64,000 nt of DNA from an uncultured Bacteroidales bacterium. GTDB lineage: Bacteria; Bacteroidota; Bacteroidia; Bacteroidales; P3. Positions 25,075-33,514 of the stretch are shown here, in pieces; positions within the stretch are counted from its first letter, which is position 1; every line of letters begins with the position of its first letter. The stretch covers positions 62,001 to 126,000 of the forward strand of contig ONBK01000002.1 of assembly GCA_900316055.1 (NCBI GenBank), in the 5' to 3' direction. The notes beneath the pieces are model-generated. The model was not told where the DNA came from. It made no database searches and saw only the letters and a list, made by a program, of their open reading frames with translations. Both the position numbers and the translations under genes were made by a program.

Positions 25075-25198
25075 CGAAGCGCAGAGTCTGACGGGTCGCG
25101 ATATCGTCCAGCGCGTGAAGGACCGTCCCGACGGCGGCATGTTTCTCACCTACGCCCACAACAGCGAAGTCTGGCTGAAGCTGAAATACAGCTTCTGA
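25075..25198 (+). pseudogene. Remnant joining a LolA-like start to a beta-barrel end
   Basis: In a frame different from the preceding remnant the sequence reads EAQSLTGRDIVQRVKDRPDG, the typical beginning of mature outer-membrane lipoprotein-sorting (LolA-like) proteins in Bacteroidota. After about 20 codons it runs straight into FLTYAHNSEVWLKLKYSF, a barrel-like C-terminus with a terminal Phe. This suggests an internal deletion that fused the start of one gene to the end of a neighbouring one. An ATG at 24989 opens the frame, but the encoded lead-in is unrelated sequence. Confidence 0.45.
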
Positions 25199-25363
25199 CC
25201 TTCTTTTTCTCACTGTTTGATAGCGGCCTCTATCTGAAAATAAGAATAAGATAACGCCGCGAAGCGGTTTTTATTGCACCTGCATCGCGGCGTATTCTCG
25301 GTGGCAATTTGGTGCAGCGGATTGGTTATCCTCTCTGCACCAGCCAAGGACTCTTGCAGCCTA

Positions 25364-25870
25364 TTATATTTTATGGAACACCAGGTCGGGGATGCCAACC
25401 AAAGAGCTGGTGGCGGTATTTCCGCTGATTTTGAATTCAAACTGGCTAAAATTCCTTTTGGCAGATTCCCATTCTTCGCCACGCATATAGTACCAGTTGT
25501 AACCTTCCGACAGTTCGAGTGTGGTGGCGTCGAGGTTCCCAATTTCCCACGCATAGTTTGTAATGATGCCTTCGTCATCGTAGGTGACGGGGACACTGGA
25601 GGCAAGGTAGCCCTCGGTGATGTTGAAGTTGACCGTTCCATTGGTCAGCGTATAGGTACCCCTCATGTGCTGACCCCACGAGATGACATACAGGTCAAGG
25701 TTCTCACCTGCAAAGATGGCCACAAAGGCAATGTCGTTCGGGTTGTCTGCATGGCGCGGAGCTTCCCAGCGGCCTTCGATGGAAGCGTTTTCCTTGTCTT
25801 CGTCTTTGTTGCACGAAGCAAAGCAAAGACCTATTGCACAAAGTGCTACGATAAATTTAAGTGTTTTCAT
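25364..25870 (-). CDS. Lipoprotein of unknown function
   Basis: 168 residues. The signal peptide ends in LCFASC, placing the lipid-modified cysteine at residue 20. The mature part begins NKDEDKENASIEGRWEAP, an opening common in small Bacteroidota lipoproteins with a lipocalin-like or beta-sandwich domain (I see GRW, repeated Thr/Tyr strands, and a terminal hydrophobic strand). It lies 51 bases downstream of another lipoprotein gene on the same strand and is probably co-transcribed with it. The 165 bases between this gene and the remnant at 25198 hold only a weak GC hairpin at 25257-25272. Confidence 0.7.
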   Translation of the reverse strand: MKTLKFIVALCAIGLCFASCNKDEDKENASIEGRWEAPRHADNPNDIAFVAIFAGENLDLYVISWGQHMRGTYTLTNGTVNFNITEGYLASSVPVTYDDEGIITNYAWEIGNLDATTLELSEGYNWYYMRGEEWESAKRNFSQFEFKISGNTATSSLVGIPDLVFHKI

Positions 25871-25921
25871 GGTTGTTTTTTTTGAAGCAATACGACTTTC
25901 AATAAGTTACCGATGGAGATG

Positions 25922-26497
25922 TTACCTCCCTTGTGGGCCAAGGGGGTAGTTGTCCGAAACAAGTTTCATCTTCAACGTCTTGCCGTTCTTCAGTACACCG
26001 TCGTAAGTGACAGTAATGGGAGTGCCATCGTTGTTGCCCGAGACGCTGTAGGTGCCGCTGCTGAAGATTGACTCATTCTCGTATTCCTGTCCGTCGAGAG
26101 TGCCGTAACCGCCGGTGTTTCCACCATTGTTAAACATCTCGAACGTCATTTCCACCACCCCGTAAAGATGGAGAGAGACCATCACACCATCGGGATACTG
26201 AGTGGCGTCGGCTAGGTCGAAACTATTGTTCCAGACTTCAGGCATGATATGGATGCCCTGAACCATGAGCTTGGGGCTGCCGTTTTCAAGTGTGTCATCG
26301 GTGAAGGCACCCATCAGAGTGAGCTGACTGTGGTAGTAGTCCACCACCACATGGTCGAAGGTGTAGGTCTGGCCGTCATATACCAGCGTGTTGTTGGCAA
26401 TGTTCAGCGGAGAGTCTTCATTGTCCTTGTCCTTGTTGCAAGCCACCATCGCGGTCATCGTAAAAGCGACCATCAGGATTGATAAAGTTTTCTTCAT
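25922..26497 (-). CDS. Lipoprotein of unknown function
   Basis: 191 residues with lipobox TAMVAC (Cys20). The mature part starts NKDKDNEDSPLNIANNTLVY, then DGQTYTFDHVVVDYYHSQLT, and is beta-rich with many Asn, Gly and Thr, consistent with a surface or periplasmic binding protein. No catalytic motif is visible. Its neighbour at 25364 has a similar opening (NKDEDKEN against NKDKDNED), so the two may be distant paralogues expressed together. Only a 7-of-8 match to the -7 box (TAACTTTA, around 26513) is seen upstream. Confidence 0.7.
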   Translation of the reverse strand: MKKTLSILMVAFTMTAMVACNKDKDNEDSPLNIANNTLVYDGQTYTFDHVVVDYYHSQLTLMGAFTDDTLENGSPKLMVQGIHIMPEVWNNSFDLADATQYPDGVMVSLHLYGVVEMTFEMFNNGGNTGGYGTLDGQEYENESIFSSGTYSVSGNNDGTPITVTYDGVLKNGKTLKMKLVSDNYPLGPQGR

Positions 26498-26598
26498 AAT
26501 GTCTGATTTTTAAAGTTATTAAATTGGTTTGCTAATCAATATAAAACTATCCCGTAGTTATCAATAACGTCCTTATCCCTTTTTTATTGTTGTTATTA

Positions 26599-26703
26599 GG
26601 TTTAAAGTTTAAGGTTTAGAGTTAGTGGTTAGTGTGTAGTGTGTAGTGTCTAGCCCCCCGCCACGAATGCTACCTACTAAAATTTTTCAATTATCAATTA
26701 CAA
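26599..26703. repeat. Iterated spacer words (GTTTAAGGTTTA, TAGTGTG, TCAATTATCAATT)
   Basis: The gap 26498-26912 has no intact gene. It contains imperfect arrays: GTTTAAAGTTTAAGG at 26599-26618, GTGTAGTGTGTAGTG near 26634-26652 and TTTTTCAATTATCAATTA at 26683-26700. They belong to the window-wide class of short iterated words. Confidence 0.55.
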
Positions 26704-26814
26704 CAGGGCGCCCTTGCCGTCGGCGAGGAGGTAGATTCCTGGTGGGACGGGGGACATGGGACGGGGGATGAAGTGAACCCCGAAACTCTGGTGCGAACGA
26801 AGGATGGGGCGGCC
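26698..26814 (-). pseudogene. Possible remnant of a T9SS sorting domain
   Basis: On the minus strand 38 codons run between a TGA and a TAA. They begin GRPILRSHQSFGVHFIPRP and end PPGIYLLADGKGALL. The GR at the start, the PGIYLL strand and the final short hydrophobic tail match the order of motifs in type A sorting domains. No upstream coding part survives. An overlapping plus-strand frame is also open, so this call is tentative. Confidence 0.3.
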
Positions 26815-26820
26815 TCACAC

Positions 26821-26894
26821 CAGCGGGTTGTCACCCGCTGTGACTACTATGAGCGTTATCTCACGGAGGAGGCCCTTTTGGCTTCCGCCAAAAG
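26821..26894. repeat. Two perfect hairpins downstream of the AraC-type regulator gene
   Basis: CAGCGGGT/ACCCGCTG (26821-26840, loop TGTC) and CTTTTGGC/GCCAAAAG (26875-26894, loop TTCC) are both perfect 8-base stems with four-base loops. They lie 19 to 92 bases beyond the regulator stop and may shape its 3' untranslated region; neither has a T run. Confidence 0.45.
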
Positions 26895-26912
26895 CTATGG
26901 CGGACTGACCCG

Positions 26913-28649
26913 CTAAGCTTCGACGGGGCTTTCCTCTCGGAATTGCGAGGGGGTGATGGTGAATCGCGACTTGAATTTGCGGGCGAAGGCGCTGCCGTTG
27001 GCGAAGCCGCTGGCAACGGCGATGTCGGCCACTGACATCTCGGGTTCTTCGGTCAGCAGTCGGGCGGCATGCAAGAGGCGCTCCTCGTTGAGGTAGGATG
27101 CTAAGGAGGGGAAGGTGCTTCCCTTGGAGAAAGCGGCGCCGATGCGCTCCTTGGGGATTGCAAAACGGTCGATAAGTGTCTGACGATCAAAGTGTGGGTC
27201 GAGATATAGTTCCTCGCGGTGGATGGCTTCGCTGAGGAACGTGAAGAGTTCAGTGTCGTCCAGGGTGTTGAAATCGTTAGGGATTTGTGAAGCCATCTGG
27301 TGTTGGAGGAGTTGTATCTTTTCGGCAATCTGTTTGGCGAGGACGTGGTTTTTGCGTTTGATGTCGCGATGTAGCATTAACAGTTTGGCGATGAAGCAGA
27401 TGGCTGTCAGGAAAAGTCCTCCCAAAAGGACTGCAATGGTGCGGGAATTACGCGCCTTGATGTGTTCGTGCTCGGCGTTCAGTCGTTCTTCCTTGAGTTG
27501 GTAGTGGACGGCGTACTCGTTGACTCGGGTACGGTAGATTTGCCTGATTACATGATAGATGAGGTTGGAATAGCGTTGCCAGAAGCCGACGGCGGCGTGG
27601 CTGTTGCCCATGGCGTTGGCGGCGATGGCACGACCGCGAAGCATCTCGATGTATTCGAGGTTCATGGTGTCAGCTCCCAGGAGGAGGTCCATGTCGTCGT
27701 AGGTGGCGAGCATCTTGCCGTAGTCGCCCAGCAGGCACCAGGTCGGGGCTATCATCTGGCGGCCGTCGAGTGTGTGGCCGAAGTCGCTGGCTTCGAAGAG
27801 GGAGAGGAAGTGACGGGCAGAGTCAGTGGCACCAATCGTAGCGTAGGAGTGGGCCAGGTATGCGGAGCTCTGGGCGGTATAGAAGTTACAGTAATCCTCC
27901 ATCTCCTTTTGTTTGCCTTTGAGGCGGTAAGAGTTGTTCTCGTAGTTGTCGCTGTGTTGACGGTAGTCGTTGATTATCGCAGCGATATGCTTGGCGACAG
28001 GAATTACTTCCTCTTCGCGGTCCAACTCCTGCAGTATTTGTATTTTGCGTTTGAGGGCGATGATGCAGGCGTCCATCTCGTCGAGTTGCTGTTGTCCGTC
28101 GAGGCTGGCAATCACGTTGTTAATCATGGAAAGGCCCTTCTCTTCCTCGCCTAACTTGACCAGGATGACTCCTATCTCGGCCTCGGTGCGCAGCACTTCG
28201 GTCTCCTCGCCTTGTTGGCGGCAGAAGTCGATCTTCTCGGTCGACCAACGTAGACATTGCTCGTAGTTGCGCTGGCGATGGGTGATGTACACCAGGAGGT
28301 CGAGCACCGACTCGCGAGCGCTGGATTTCTTGACGAAGTCGCTCTCCATCAGGGAGTCGCAGATGTGCCATGCGGTATCGAACCGTGGGGCGACGACGTT
28401 ATGGCTGTAGATATAGGCGCGCAGAAAGGGGGCGTGGTCCTTGTCGAGGTTGCCCACTGCGACCGCGGAGTCGATGATGGCCAAGGCGAGTTCTGGCTGT
28501 TTGGCGTAGACCTTTATGGCCGCCGCCTCGGTATAGAGAGTGTCGGAGGGTCTGGGTTCGTGCGATTTAGTACTCTCGCTTCTGTCGCAGGCGCTCATTA
28601 ACAGCGCCACTTGCAACGCAAAGATTATTATAGGTTTCGGTAGTTTCAT
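26913..28649 (-). CDS. Membrane-anchored AraC-type regulator with extracytoplasmic TPR-like sensor
   Basis: 578 residues from the ATG at 28649, chosen because it starts a proper signal sequence (MKLPKPIIIFALQVALLMSA) and a TATCTTTG box lies 20 bases upstream. A lipobox-like LMSAC puts a cysteine at residue 21. Residues 35-400 are helical repeats resembling TPRs, residues 403-426 are a membrane span, and a short coiled coil leads to a C-terminal AraC helix-turn-helix domain at about 485-575 (SVADIAVASGFANGSAFARK, FKSRFTITPSQFRE). The layout is that of a one-component sensor that detects a periplasmic signal and binds DNA in the cytoplasm. Its target may be the neighbouring lipoproteins; that is inference. 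Confidence 0.82.
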   Translation of the reverse strand: MKLPKPIIIFALQVALLMSACDRSESTKSHEPRPSDTLYTEAAAIKVYAKQPELALAIIDSAVAVGNLDKDHAPFLRAYIYSHNVVAPRFDTAWHICDSLMESDFVKKSSARESVLDLLVYITHRQRNYEQCLRWSTEKIDFCRQQGEETEVLRTEAEIGVILVKLGEEEKGLSMINNVIASLDGQQQLDEMDACIIALKRKIQILQELDREEEVIPVAKHIAAIINDYRQHSDNYENNSYRLKGKQKEMEDYCNFYTAQSSAYLAHSYATIGATDSARHFLSLFEASDFGHTLDGRQMIAPTWCLLGDYGKMLATYDDMDLLLGADTMNLEYIEMLRGRAIAANAMGNSHAAVGFWQRYSNLIYHVIRQIYRTRVNEYAVHYQLKEERLNAEHEHIKARNSRTIAVLLGGLFLTAICFIAKLLMLHRDIKRKNHVLAKQIAEKIQLLQHQMASQIPNDFNTLDDTELFTFLSEAIHREELYLDPHFDRQTLIDRFAIPKERIGAAFSKGSTFPSLASYLNEERLLHAARLLTEEPEMSVADIAVASGFANGSAFARKFKSRFTITPSQFREESPVEA

Positions 28650-28668
28650 GGGGTAGCTGTTTTGACTG

Positions 28669-28676
28669 CAAAGATA
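28669..28676 (-). promoter_or_regulatory. -7 promoter box (TATCTTTG) of the AraC-type regulator gene
   Basis: Exact match on the minus strand 19 bases before the ATG at 28649, which supports that start over the upstream in-frame ATG at 28712. Confidence 0.6.
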
Positions 28677-28771
28677 CACATTATTTCGATATCTGCCAAA
28701 TCTTTTTTCCATACGTCAGGAAGGGGGGGGGGATGGGCGTTACTTTATTTCGGACATGTCAAAAAAAAATT

Positions 28772-28802
28772 TTTGCCATGTCGCTCAACTTTCGTAACTT
28801 TG
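28772..28802 (+). promoter_or_regulatory. Full promoter of pnp (TTTG, 19 bases, TAACTTTG)
   Basis: TTTG at 28772-28775 and TAACTTTG at 28795-28802 with 19-base spacing. The leader to the ATG at 28923 is about 115 bases, long enough for post-transcriptional control such as PNPase autoregulation. Confidence 0.75.
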
Positions 28803-28922
28803 CACTTTCTTTTTGCTGGTCTTGAGATGCCCGCCGAAGGAGATAGAATATTGAAATTGATACTTTTATGAGTCATGGGGATGGTCCTCATGGCTGCGGT
28901 AAATAGATAAAAACAATAAAAA

Positions 28923-31196
28923 ATGAACGAACACATTATCACTAAACGTTTCGACCTCGGCGATGGCCGCATGATCGAAATCGAGACCGGCAAGCTGGCC
29001 AAACAGGCCGATGGCGCTGCCGTGGTCCGCATGAACGACACGATGCTTTTAGCCACCGTCTGTTCTAAGAAGGAGGTGGGCGAGAACGTCGACTTCATGC
29101 CCCTTACCGTTGACTATCAGGAAAAATATGCCGCCATGGGTCGCTTCCCTGGCGGTTTCTTCAAACGTGAGGCTCGTCCCTCGGAGCATGAAATCCTCAT
29201 TGCCCGCTTGGTCGACCGTGCCCTGCGTCCCCTCTTCCCCGACAATTTCCACGCCGAGGTTCAGGTGAACATCAACCTCATCTCCGGCGACCACGACACC
29301 ATGCCCGACCAGCTGGCCGCTCTGGCTGCCGCTTCGGCCCTCGCCGTGAGCGACATCCCCTTCAACGGCCCCGTCAGCGAGGTGCGCGTGAGCTACCTCG
29401 ACGGCAAGTATGTCATCAACACCCCCATGGAGGACATCGAACGCGCCGATCTCGACCTCATCGTGGCTGCCACTGCCGACAACATCATGATGGTGGAAGG
29501 CGAGATGAAGGAGGTCAGTGAGGACGTGATGCTCAACGCCCTCAAGGCCGCCCACGAGGCCATCAAGATCCAGTGCCGCGTGCTCGACGAGCTGACCGTG
29601 GAGGCCGGCAAGACCGAGAAGCGCGAATACTGCCACGAGGTGAACGACGAGGAACTGCGCCAGCGTGTGCGCGACGCCGTCTACCAGAAGTGCTACGATT
29701 TCAGCAAGCAGGGCATTGCCAACAAGCACCAGCGTGAGGACGGCTTTGCCGCCATCAAGCAGGAGTTTATCGATGCCAACTATACCGAGGAGACCCTCAC
29801 CGACGAAATCAAGTTCATGATTGACCGCTACTATCACGACACCGAGCGTGAAGCCATGCGCGACATGGTGCTCAACGAGCGCACCCGTCTCGACGGCCGT
29901 CAGCTCGACGAGATCCGCCCCATCTGGTGCGAGACCGACTACCTGCCTTCGGCTCACGGTAGCGCCATCTTTACCCGCGGCGAGACCCAGTCCCTCAGCA
30001 CCTGCACCCTTGGCACCAAGCTCGACGAGCAGAAGATCGATGGTGCCGTCATCGAGGGCATGCGCCGTTTCCTGCTGCACTACAACTTCCCCGGCTTCGC
30101 CACCGGCGAGGTCAAACGCTCCGGCAGCACCAGCCGCCGCGAGGTGGGTCACGGCCACTTGGCCTGGCGCGCCCTCAAAGAGGTCCTGCCCACCGAGGAG
30201 GAGTGCCCCTACACCATCCGTGTGGTCAGCGACATCCTCGAATCCAACGGATCTTCTTCTATGGCTACCGTCTGCGCCGGCTGCATGGCGCTGATGGATG
30301 CCGGCGTCAAACTGCGCAAGCCTGTGGCCGGTATCGCCATGGGTCTTATCTCGAAGGGTGACAAGTGGGCCGTGCTGAGCGACATCCTCGGCGACGAGGA
30401 CCACCTCGGCGACATGGACTTCAAGGTCTGCGGCACCCGCGACGGTATCACCGCCTGCCAGATGGACATCAAGGTCGACGGCCTCAGCTACGACGTGCTG
30501 GCCAAGGCCCTTGAGCAGGCTCGCCAGGGTCGTCTCTACATCCTCGACAAGATCCTCGAGACCATCCCCGAGCCCCGTCAGGACTACAAGGACTTTGTGC
30601 CCCGCATCGAGCAGATCAAGATTCCGAAAGACTTCATCGGTGCCGTCATCGGCAAGGGTGGCGAGGTCATCCAGAAGATTCAGGCCGAGACCAACACCAT
30701 CATCAATATCGAAGAGGAAGGCGAGTTCGGCATCGTCGATGTCGCTTCGTCGAACAAAGACGACATCGCCGCCGCCCTCAAGTGGATCAAGGACATCTGC
30801 ACCGTCCCCGAGGTGGGCGACGTGTACGACGCCAAGGTCGTCAGCATTGTCGAGTTCGGCGCCTTCATGGAGTTCCTGCCCGGCAAGGAAGGACTGATGC
30901 ATATCAGCGAGTACGAGTGGGGTCACCCCGAGACCCTCGAAGGCCTCATTCAGGTGGGCGACGAGTTCCAGGTGAAGGTCATCGCCTTCGACGAGAAGAA
31001 CGGCAAGATAAAGCTCAGCCGCAAGGCCCTCCTGCCCAAGCCCGAAGGCTATGTCGAGGAGAAGCCCGCCCGTGGCCCGCGCCGCGAAGGTGGCGACCGT
31101 GGTCCCCGCAAGGACGGTGACCGTGGTCCGCGCCGCGACGGCAACAGCGGTGGCGAGCGCCGCAGTTCCGGCAACGGTGGCGGCCGTCGCAGATAA
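28923..31196 (+). CDS. pnp: Polynucleotide phosphorylase
   Basis: 757 residues. It has two RNase PH domains, a central helical domain, a KH domain (around [20 protein letters not shown], near residue 565) and an S1 domain ([20 protein letters not shown], near 635). The tail of about 40 residues is rich in Arg, Gly and Asp ([18 protein letters not shown]), a natural RNA-binding extension in this phylum. The phosphorolytic core is present ([17 protein letters not shown], and [18 protein letters not shown] near 400). It degrades RNA 3' to 5' using phosphate. The coding region is more GC-rich than its surroundings, as expected for a highly expressed gene here. Confidence 0.98.
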   Translation: MNEHIITKRFDLGDGRMIEIETGKLAKQADGAAVVRMNDTMLLATVCSKKEVGENVDFMPLTVDYQEKYAAMGRFPGGFFKREARPSEHEILIARLVDRALRPLFPDNFHAEVQVNINLISGDHDTMPDQLAALAAASALAVSDIPFNGPVSEVRVSYLDGKYVINTPMEDIERADLDLIVAATADNIMMVEGEMKEVSEDVMLNALKAAHEAIKIQCRVLDELTVEAGKTEKREYCHEVNDEELRQRVRDAVYQKCYDFSKQGIANKHQREDGFAAIKQEFIDANYTEETLTDEIKFMIDRYYHDTEREAMRDMVLNERTRLDGRQLDEIRPIWCETDYLPSAHGSAIFTRGETQSLSTCTLGTKLDEQKIDGAVIEGMRRFLLHYNFPGFATGEVKRSGSTSRREVGHGHLAWRALKEVLPTEEECPYTIRVVSDILESNGSSSMATVCAGCMALMDAGVKLRKPVAGIAMGLISKGDKWAVLSDILGDEDHLGDMDFKVCGTRDGITACQMDIKVDGLSYDVLAKALEQARQGRLYILDKILETIPEPRQDYKDFVPRIEQIKIPKDFIGAVIGKGGEVIQKIQAETNTIINIEEEGEFGIVDVASSNKDDIAAALKWIKDICTVPEVGDVYDAKVVSIVEFGAFMEFLPGKEGLMHISEYEWGHPETLEGLIQVGDEFQVKVIAFDEKNGKIKLSRKALLPKPEGYVEEKPARGPRREGGDRGPRKDGDRGPRRDGNSGGERRSSGNGGGRRR

Positions 31197-31220
31197 TATC
31201 AGACAATCATCTGTCTGCAA

Positions 31221-31256
31221 TAAAGAAACGAGGCTCAAACGGGCCTCGTTTCTTTA
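31221..31256. terminator. Bidirectional terminator between pnp and the lipase-like gene
   Basis: A 14-base perfect stem (31221-31234 with 31243-31256) with A-rich and T-rich flanks, placed between two convergent genes so that it can stop both transcripts. Confidence 0.8.
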
Positions 31257-31273
31257 TGTTGAAGGGATGCTGT

Positions 31274-32482
31274 CTATTTGTCAGCAAGAATCTCTCTCAT
31301 TTTTGTTAGGACTTGCAGGACAAAGGCGATGGAGGCATTCTCGTGTGCAGGGTTGGAGGCGGAGGCTGCGATGTCGCGAATCTGCAGGTCGACATCCTGC
31401 ACGCCATGACTGGTCAGGAAGTCGTACATTTTCTGCGAGTTGATGGCTGGTACCGTGATGTCCTGGCTGCTGTGGAAGAGGAGGATATGTTCGTCTCCGC
31501 GGGGTGTCCACCCGTGGCATAGGTTGTCGCGGTCGAGGGCTTCCATGAATCTGACAGATAGGGCGGTGGTTGTGTCGAGCATTGTTGGCGTGAGGTAGTC
31601 GGAGATGGTCAGCGACCCCACTTTGGTATCGATTTCCTCACGGGTAAAGCGCTTGCTGAGAATCCAGTCGTCGATGTGGCTCAACACAGGCTCGAGAAAC
31701 ATTTCCTCTCGTTGACCTCCGAGGTTCATGAATTCGTTGTAGGATAGCAGGACGCTAATGACGGTGCTGGGCATGCCGGCAATCGTGAGGTTGACAAACT
31801 GCCGGTAGGTCTCCGGCAGGTCGTAGGAACCTGCTCCTGCGAAGGAATAGGTAATGTCGATGTCGGGATATTGCTCTGCCACTAATCGCACTACGGCCAT
31901 CGTGGTCTGTCCTCCCTGCGAGTAGCCGGCATTGAAGAGCACGTTGTTCCAGGAGTAGCCCAACTGTGCGAGCAGCAGCTTGGCGGCTAAAAGGGCGTCG
32001 ATGGAGGTGCGGGCATTGTAGAGCGACAGGCAGTAGGCCTGGTGGTGGTGTTCGGTGGCACCGAATCCGTAGTAGTCGGGCGAGATGGTGATGAGACCAT
32101 AGCCCAGTGCTATCTTCTGAGTGCTCAGTTCGCCGCGCGAGGGACATTGGTCGGCGCGGTAAATGGTGAAATGATTATAGAGAATCAATCCTTTGGCAGG
32201 AGTTTGACGGCTCACATCGTCGCCCAGCGTGATGGTGCCCGAGAGCATGATGGGCTCTCCCGCAGGGTCTACAGATGGGTAGACGAAGTTGTAAACCTTC
32301 ATGTGGCTGGAGGCATCGTAGGTAGAGTCCGTCACATAGGCTGCTCCAAGCGGCAGGTCGTGCTGAGGGGTCACCTCCTCCTCTTTCGAGCATGAGGTTG
32401 TCAGAAATCCGACAGACAAAGTTAAGGTTAGAAAGAGTGTAACTCTTTTGAAATAAGATTTTTGTTGTGTTTTTTTTCGCAT
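31274..32482 (-). CDS. Alpha/beta-hydrolase lipoprotein, secretory-lipase-like
   Basis: 402 residues. The lipobox GFLTTSC places the acylated cysteine at residue 31. The catalytic triad of the alpha/beta-hydrolase fold is visible: nucleophile Ser188 in GYSQGG, an aspartate in SSQDITVP (about 343) and a histidine in NPAHENAS (about 382). The overall pattern, with the ISPDYYGFG segment before the nucleophile, resembles secretory lipases and related esterases. Location is probably the outer membrane or cell surface. It has its own promoter at 32506-32513. The substrate is unknown. Confidence 0.8.
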   Translation of the reverse strand: MRKKTQQKSYFKRVTLFLTLTLSVGFLTTSCSKEEEVTPQHDLPLGAAYVTDSTYDASSHMKVYNFVYPSVDPAGEPIMLSGTITLGDDVSRQTPAKGLILYNHFTIYRADQCPSRGELSTQKIALGYGLITISPDYYGFGATEHHHQAYCLSLYNARTSIDALLAAKLLLAQLGYSWNNVLFNAGYSQGGQTTMAVVRLVAEQYPDIDITYSFAGAGSYDLPETYRQFVNLTIAGMPSTVISVLLSYNEFMNLGGQREEMFLEPVLSHIDDWILSKRFTREEIDTKVGSLTISDYLTPTMLDTTTALSVRFMEALDRDNLCHGWTPRGDEHILLFHSSQDITVPAINSQKMYDFLTSHGVQDVDLQIRDIAASASNPAHENASIAFVLQVLTKMREILADK

Positions 32483-32505
32483 GGTGCAGTTGAATTATCC
32501 GGCTG

Positions 32506-32513
32506 CAAAAATA
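32506..32513 (-). promoter_or_regulatory. -7 promoter box (TATTTTTG) of the lipase-like gene
   Basis: Exact match on the minus strand 23 bases before the ATG at 32482. Confidence 0.6.
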
Positions 32514-32671
32514 CAACTATTCTATTAATAGGGTGGCGAGCCGGTGTTGTTAAATACTGTTAAACGCCCGTTCTGTCGCTGAATCTTGTGTTAAATAAAG
32601 TTAAAAAAACGGGATGGCGTGTAGAATTTTTGGAATTTCTGGGTTATTATATTGGTGAAACGATTACAATA

Positions 32672-33193
32672 ATGCCAACAAACAAGACACGGTATGATGA
32701 TTTCGACCGTCTGGTGATGCGACACCGGCGTTGGATTCGGTTGTTGTGTTGTTGGTATTCACGGGGTAACGCTGCAGATACGGCAGATTTGGTGCAGGAG
32801 GTGCTGGAGCGGATGTGGCGAAAGCGCGAGTCGTTGCGCGAAGGAGCGACGGAGTCGGAGGAGCGTATATGGATACGATGGCAATGTCGCAGTGTGGCGG
32901 AGCATCACAACCGTCGTCAACCCCCTGTGTTGGTATCCCTCGATGAACAAGAAATAGTTGACGACACTACGAATGTGGAACGTCGCGAGTTGCTGCTGTC
33001 ACTGACCGAGGGACTCAACGACAGGGAGCGACAGCTACTGGATTTATTATTGGAAGGCTATAGCACCACCGAGGCGGCCGAGAAGATGGGGATGAAGCCC
33101 CACACGGCCGACCAGCTGCGCTTCCGGATGATACAGAAGATGAGAGAAGAGATGGAAAAGAATACACAAAGAGAAAACAACCAAACAATATGA
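32672..33193 (+). CDS. ECF-type RNA polymerase sigma factor
   Basis: 173 residues from the ATG at 32672. Region 2 includes FDRLVMRHRRWIRLL and the typical DTADLVQEVLERMWRKRESL. Region 4 includes LTEGLNDRERQLLDLLLEGY and the recognition helix region EAAEKMGMKPHTADQLRFRM. No extra domain is present. The next gene overlaps its stop by four bases (ATGA), and two giant secreted proteins follow, so it probably directs transcription of this surface-protein block. No classical -7 box is evident upstream, which leaves room for self-regulation from an ECF promoter. Confidence 0.88.
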   Translation: MPTNKTRYDDFDRLVMRHRRWIRLLCCWYSRGNAADTADLVQEVLERMWRKRESLREGATESEERIWIRWQCRSVAEHHNRRQPPVLVSLDEQEIVDDTTNVERRELLLSLTEGLNDRERQLLDLLLEGYSTTEAAEKMGMKPHTADQLRFRMIQKMREEMEKNTQRENNQTI

Positions 33194-33510
33194 AACAATA
33201 CGATATAGAACAACTGATTATGGCAGAGGGTGCCTCTCGACGGCGAGAAGACCGGGAGCATCTGGCCGAACTGCAATGTCGTATGGAAGCCGACAGTGGT
33301 ACTTTTGCGCAGTATACTCGCCGTTTGAGTATTGCCGCCGCCATCGCCACACTGCTGACAGTTCCCAGTGCTTACGCTGCAGTGTTGCCGACATCCGAAC
33401 CCGAGCGTGTGGTATGCAATCAGCGCGGCGGAGAAGCCATGGTGATGGCTCGCGCCTGCGAAAGCATGGGAAAGGAAGCCAACTGTATGATATGTAACGA
33501 AACCCTCTAA
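33190..33510 (+). CDS. Small single-span membrane protein, possible anti-sigma partner
   Basis: 106 residues. The first 45 are cytoplasmic, charged and helical (SRRREDREHLAELQCRME). A membrane span covers about 47-66 (SIAAAIATLLTVPSAYAAVL). The short outer segment carries several cysteines (VCNQ, ACES, NCMICNETL). The start codon overlaps the sigma gene stop by four bases, the classic coupling of sigma and anti-sigma genes. The layout (cytoplasmic helix, span, small outer domain) fits an anti-sigma factor, but no named domain is recognised. The cysteines could sense redox state or bind metal. Confidence 0.6.
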   Translation: MKQYDIEQLIMAEGASRRREDREHLAELQCRMEADSGTFAQYTRRLSIAAAIATLLTVPSAYAAVLPTSEPERVVCNQRGGEAMVMARACESMGKEANCMICNETL

Positions 33511-33514
33511 AGAA

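Noticed and set aside
24989..25198. A 69-codon plus-strand frame starting at an ATG at 24989
   Set aside because: The first 28 codons are out-of-frame lipoprotein and repeat sequence; only the later part resembles real proteins, so I treat it as a remnant.
26686..26915. A plus-strand frame of about 75 codons ending ASAKSYGGLTR
   Set aside because: It overlaps the repeat tract and hairpins, has no recognisable start or domain, and competes with a better minus-strand T9SS-like remnant.
31015..31196. Arg/Gly-rich 3' end of pnp as a repeat insertion
   Set aside because: Arg/Gly/Asp tails are a natural feature of PNPase in this phylum and the DNA units are codon-based, not the word type seen elsewhere.
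29049..31238. A 729-codon open frame opposite pnp
   Set aside because: Antisense shadow of the GC-rich pnp codons; PNPase is unmistakable on the plus strand.
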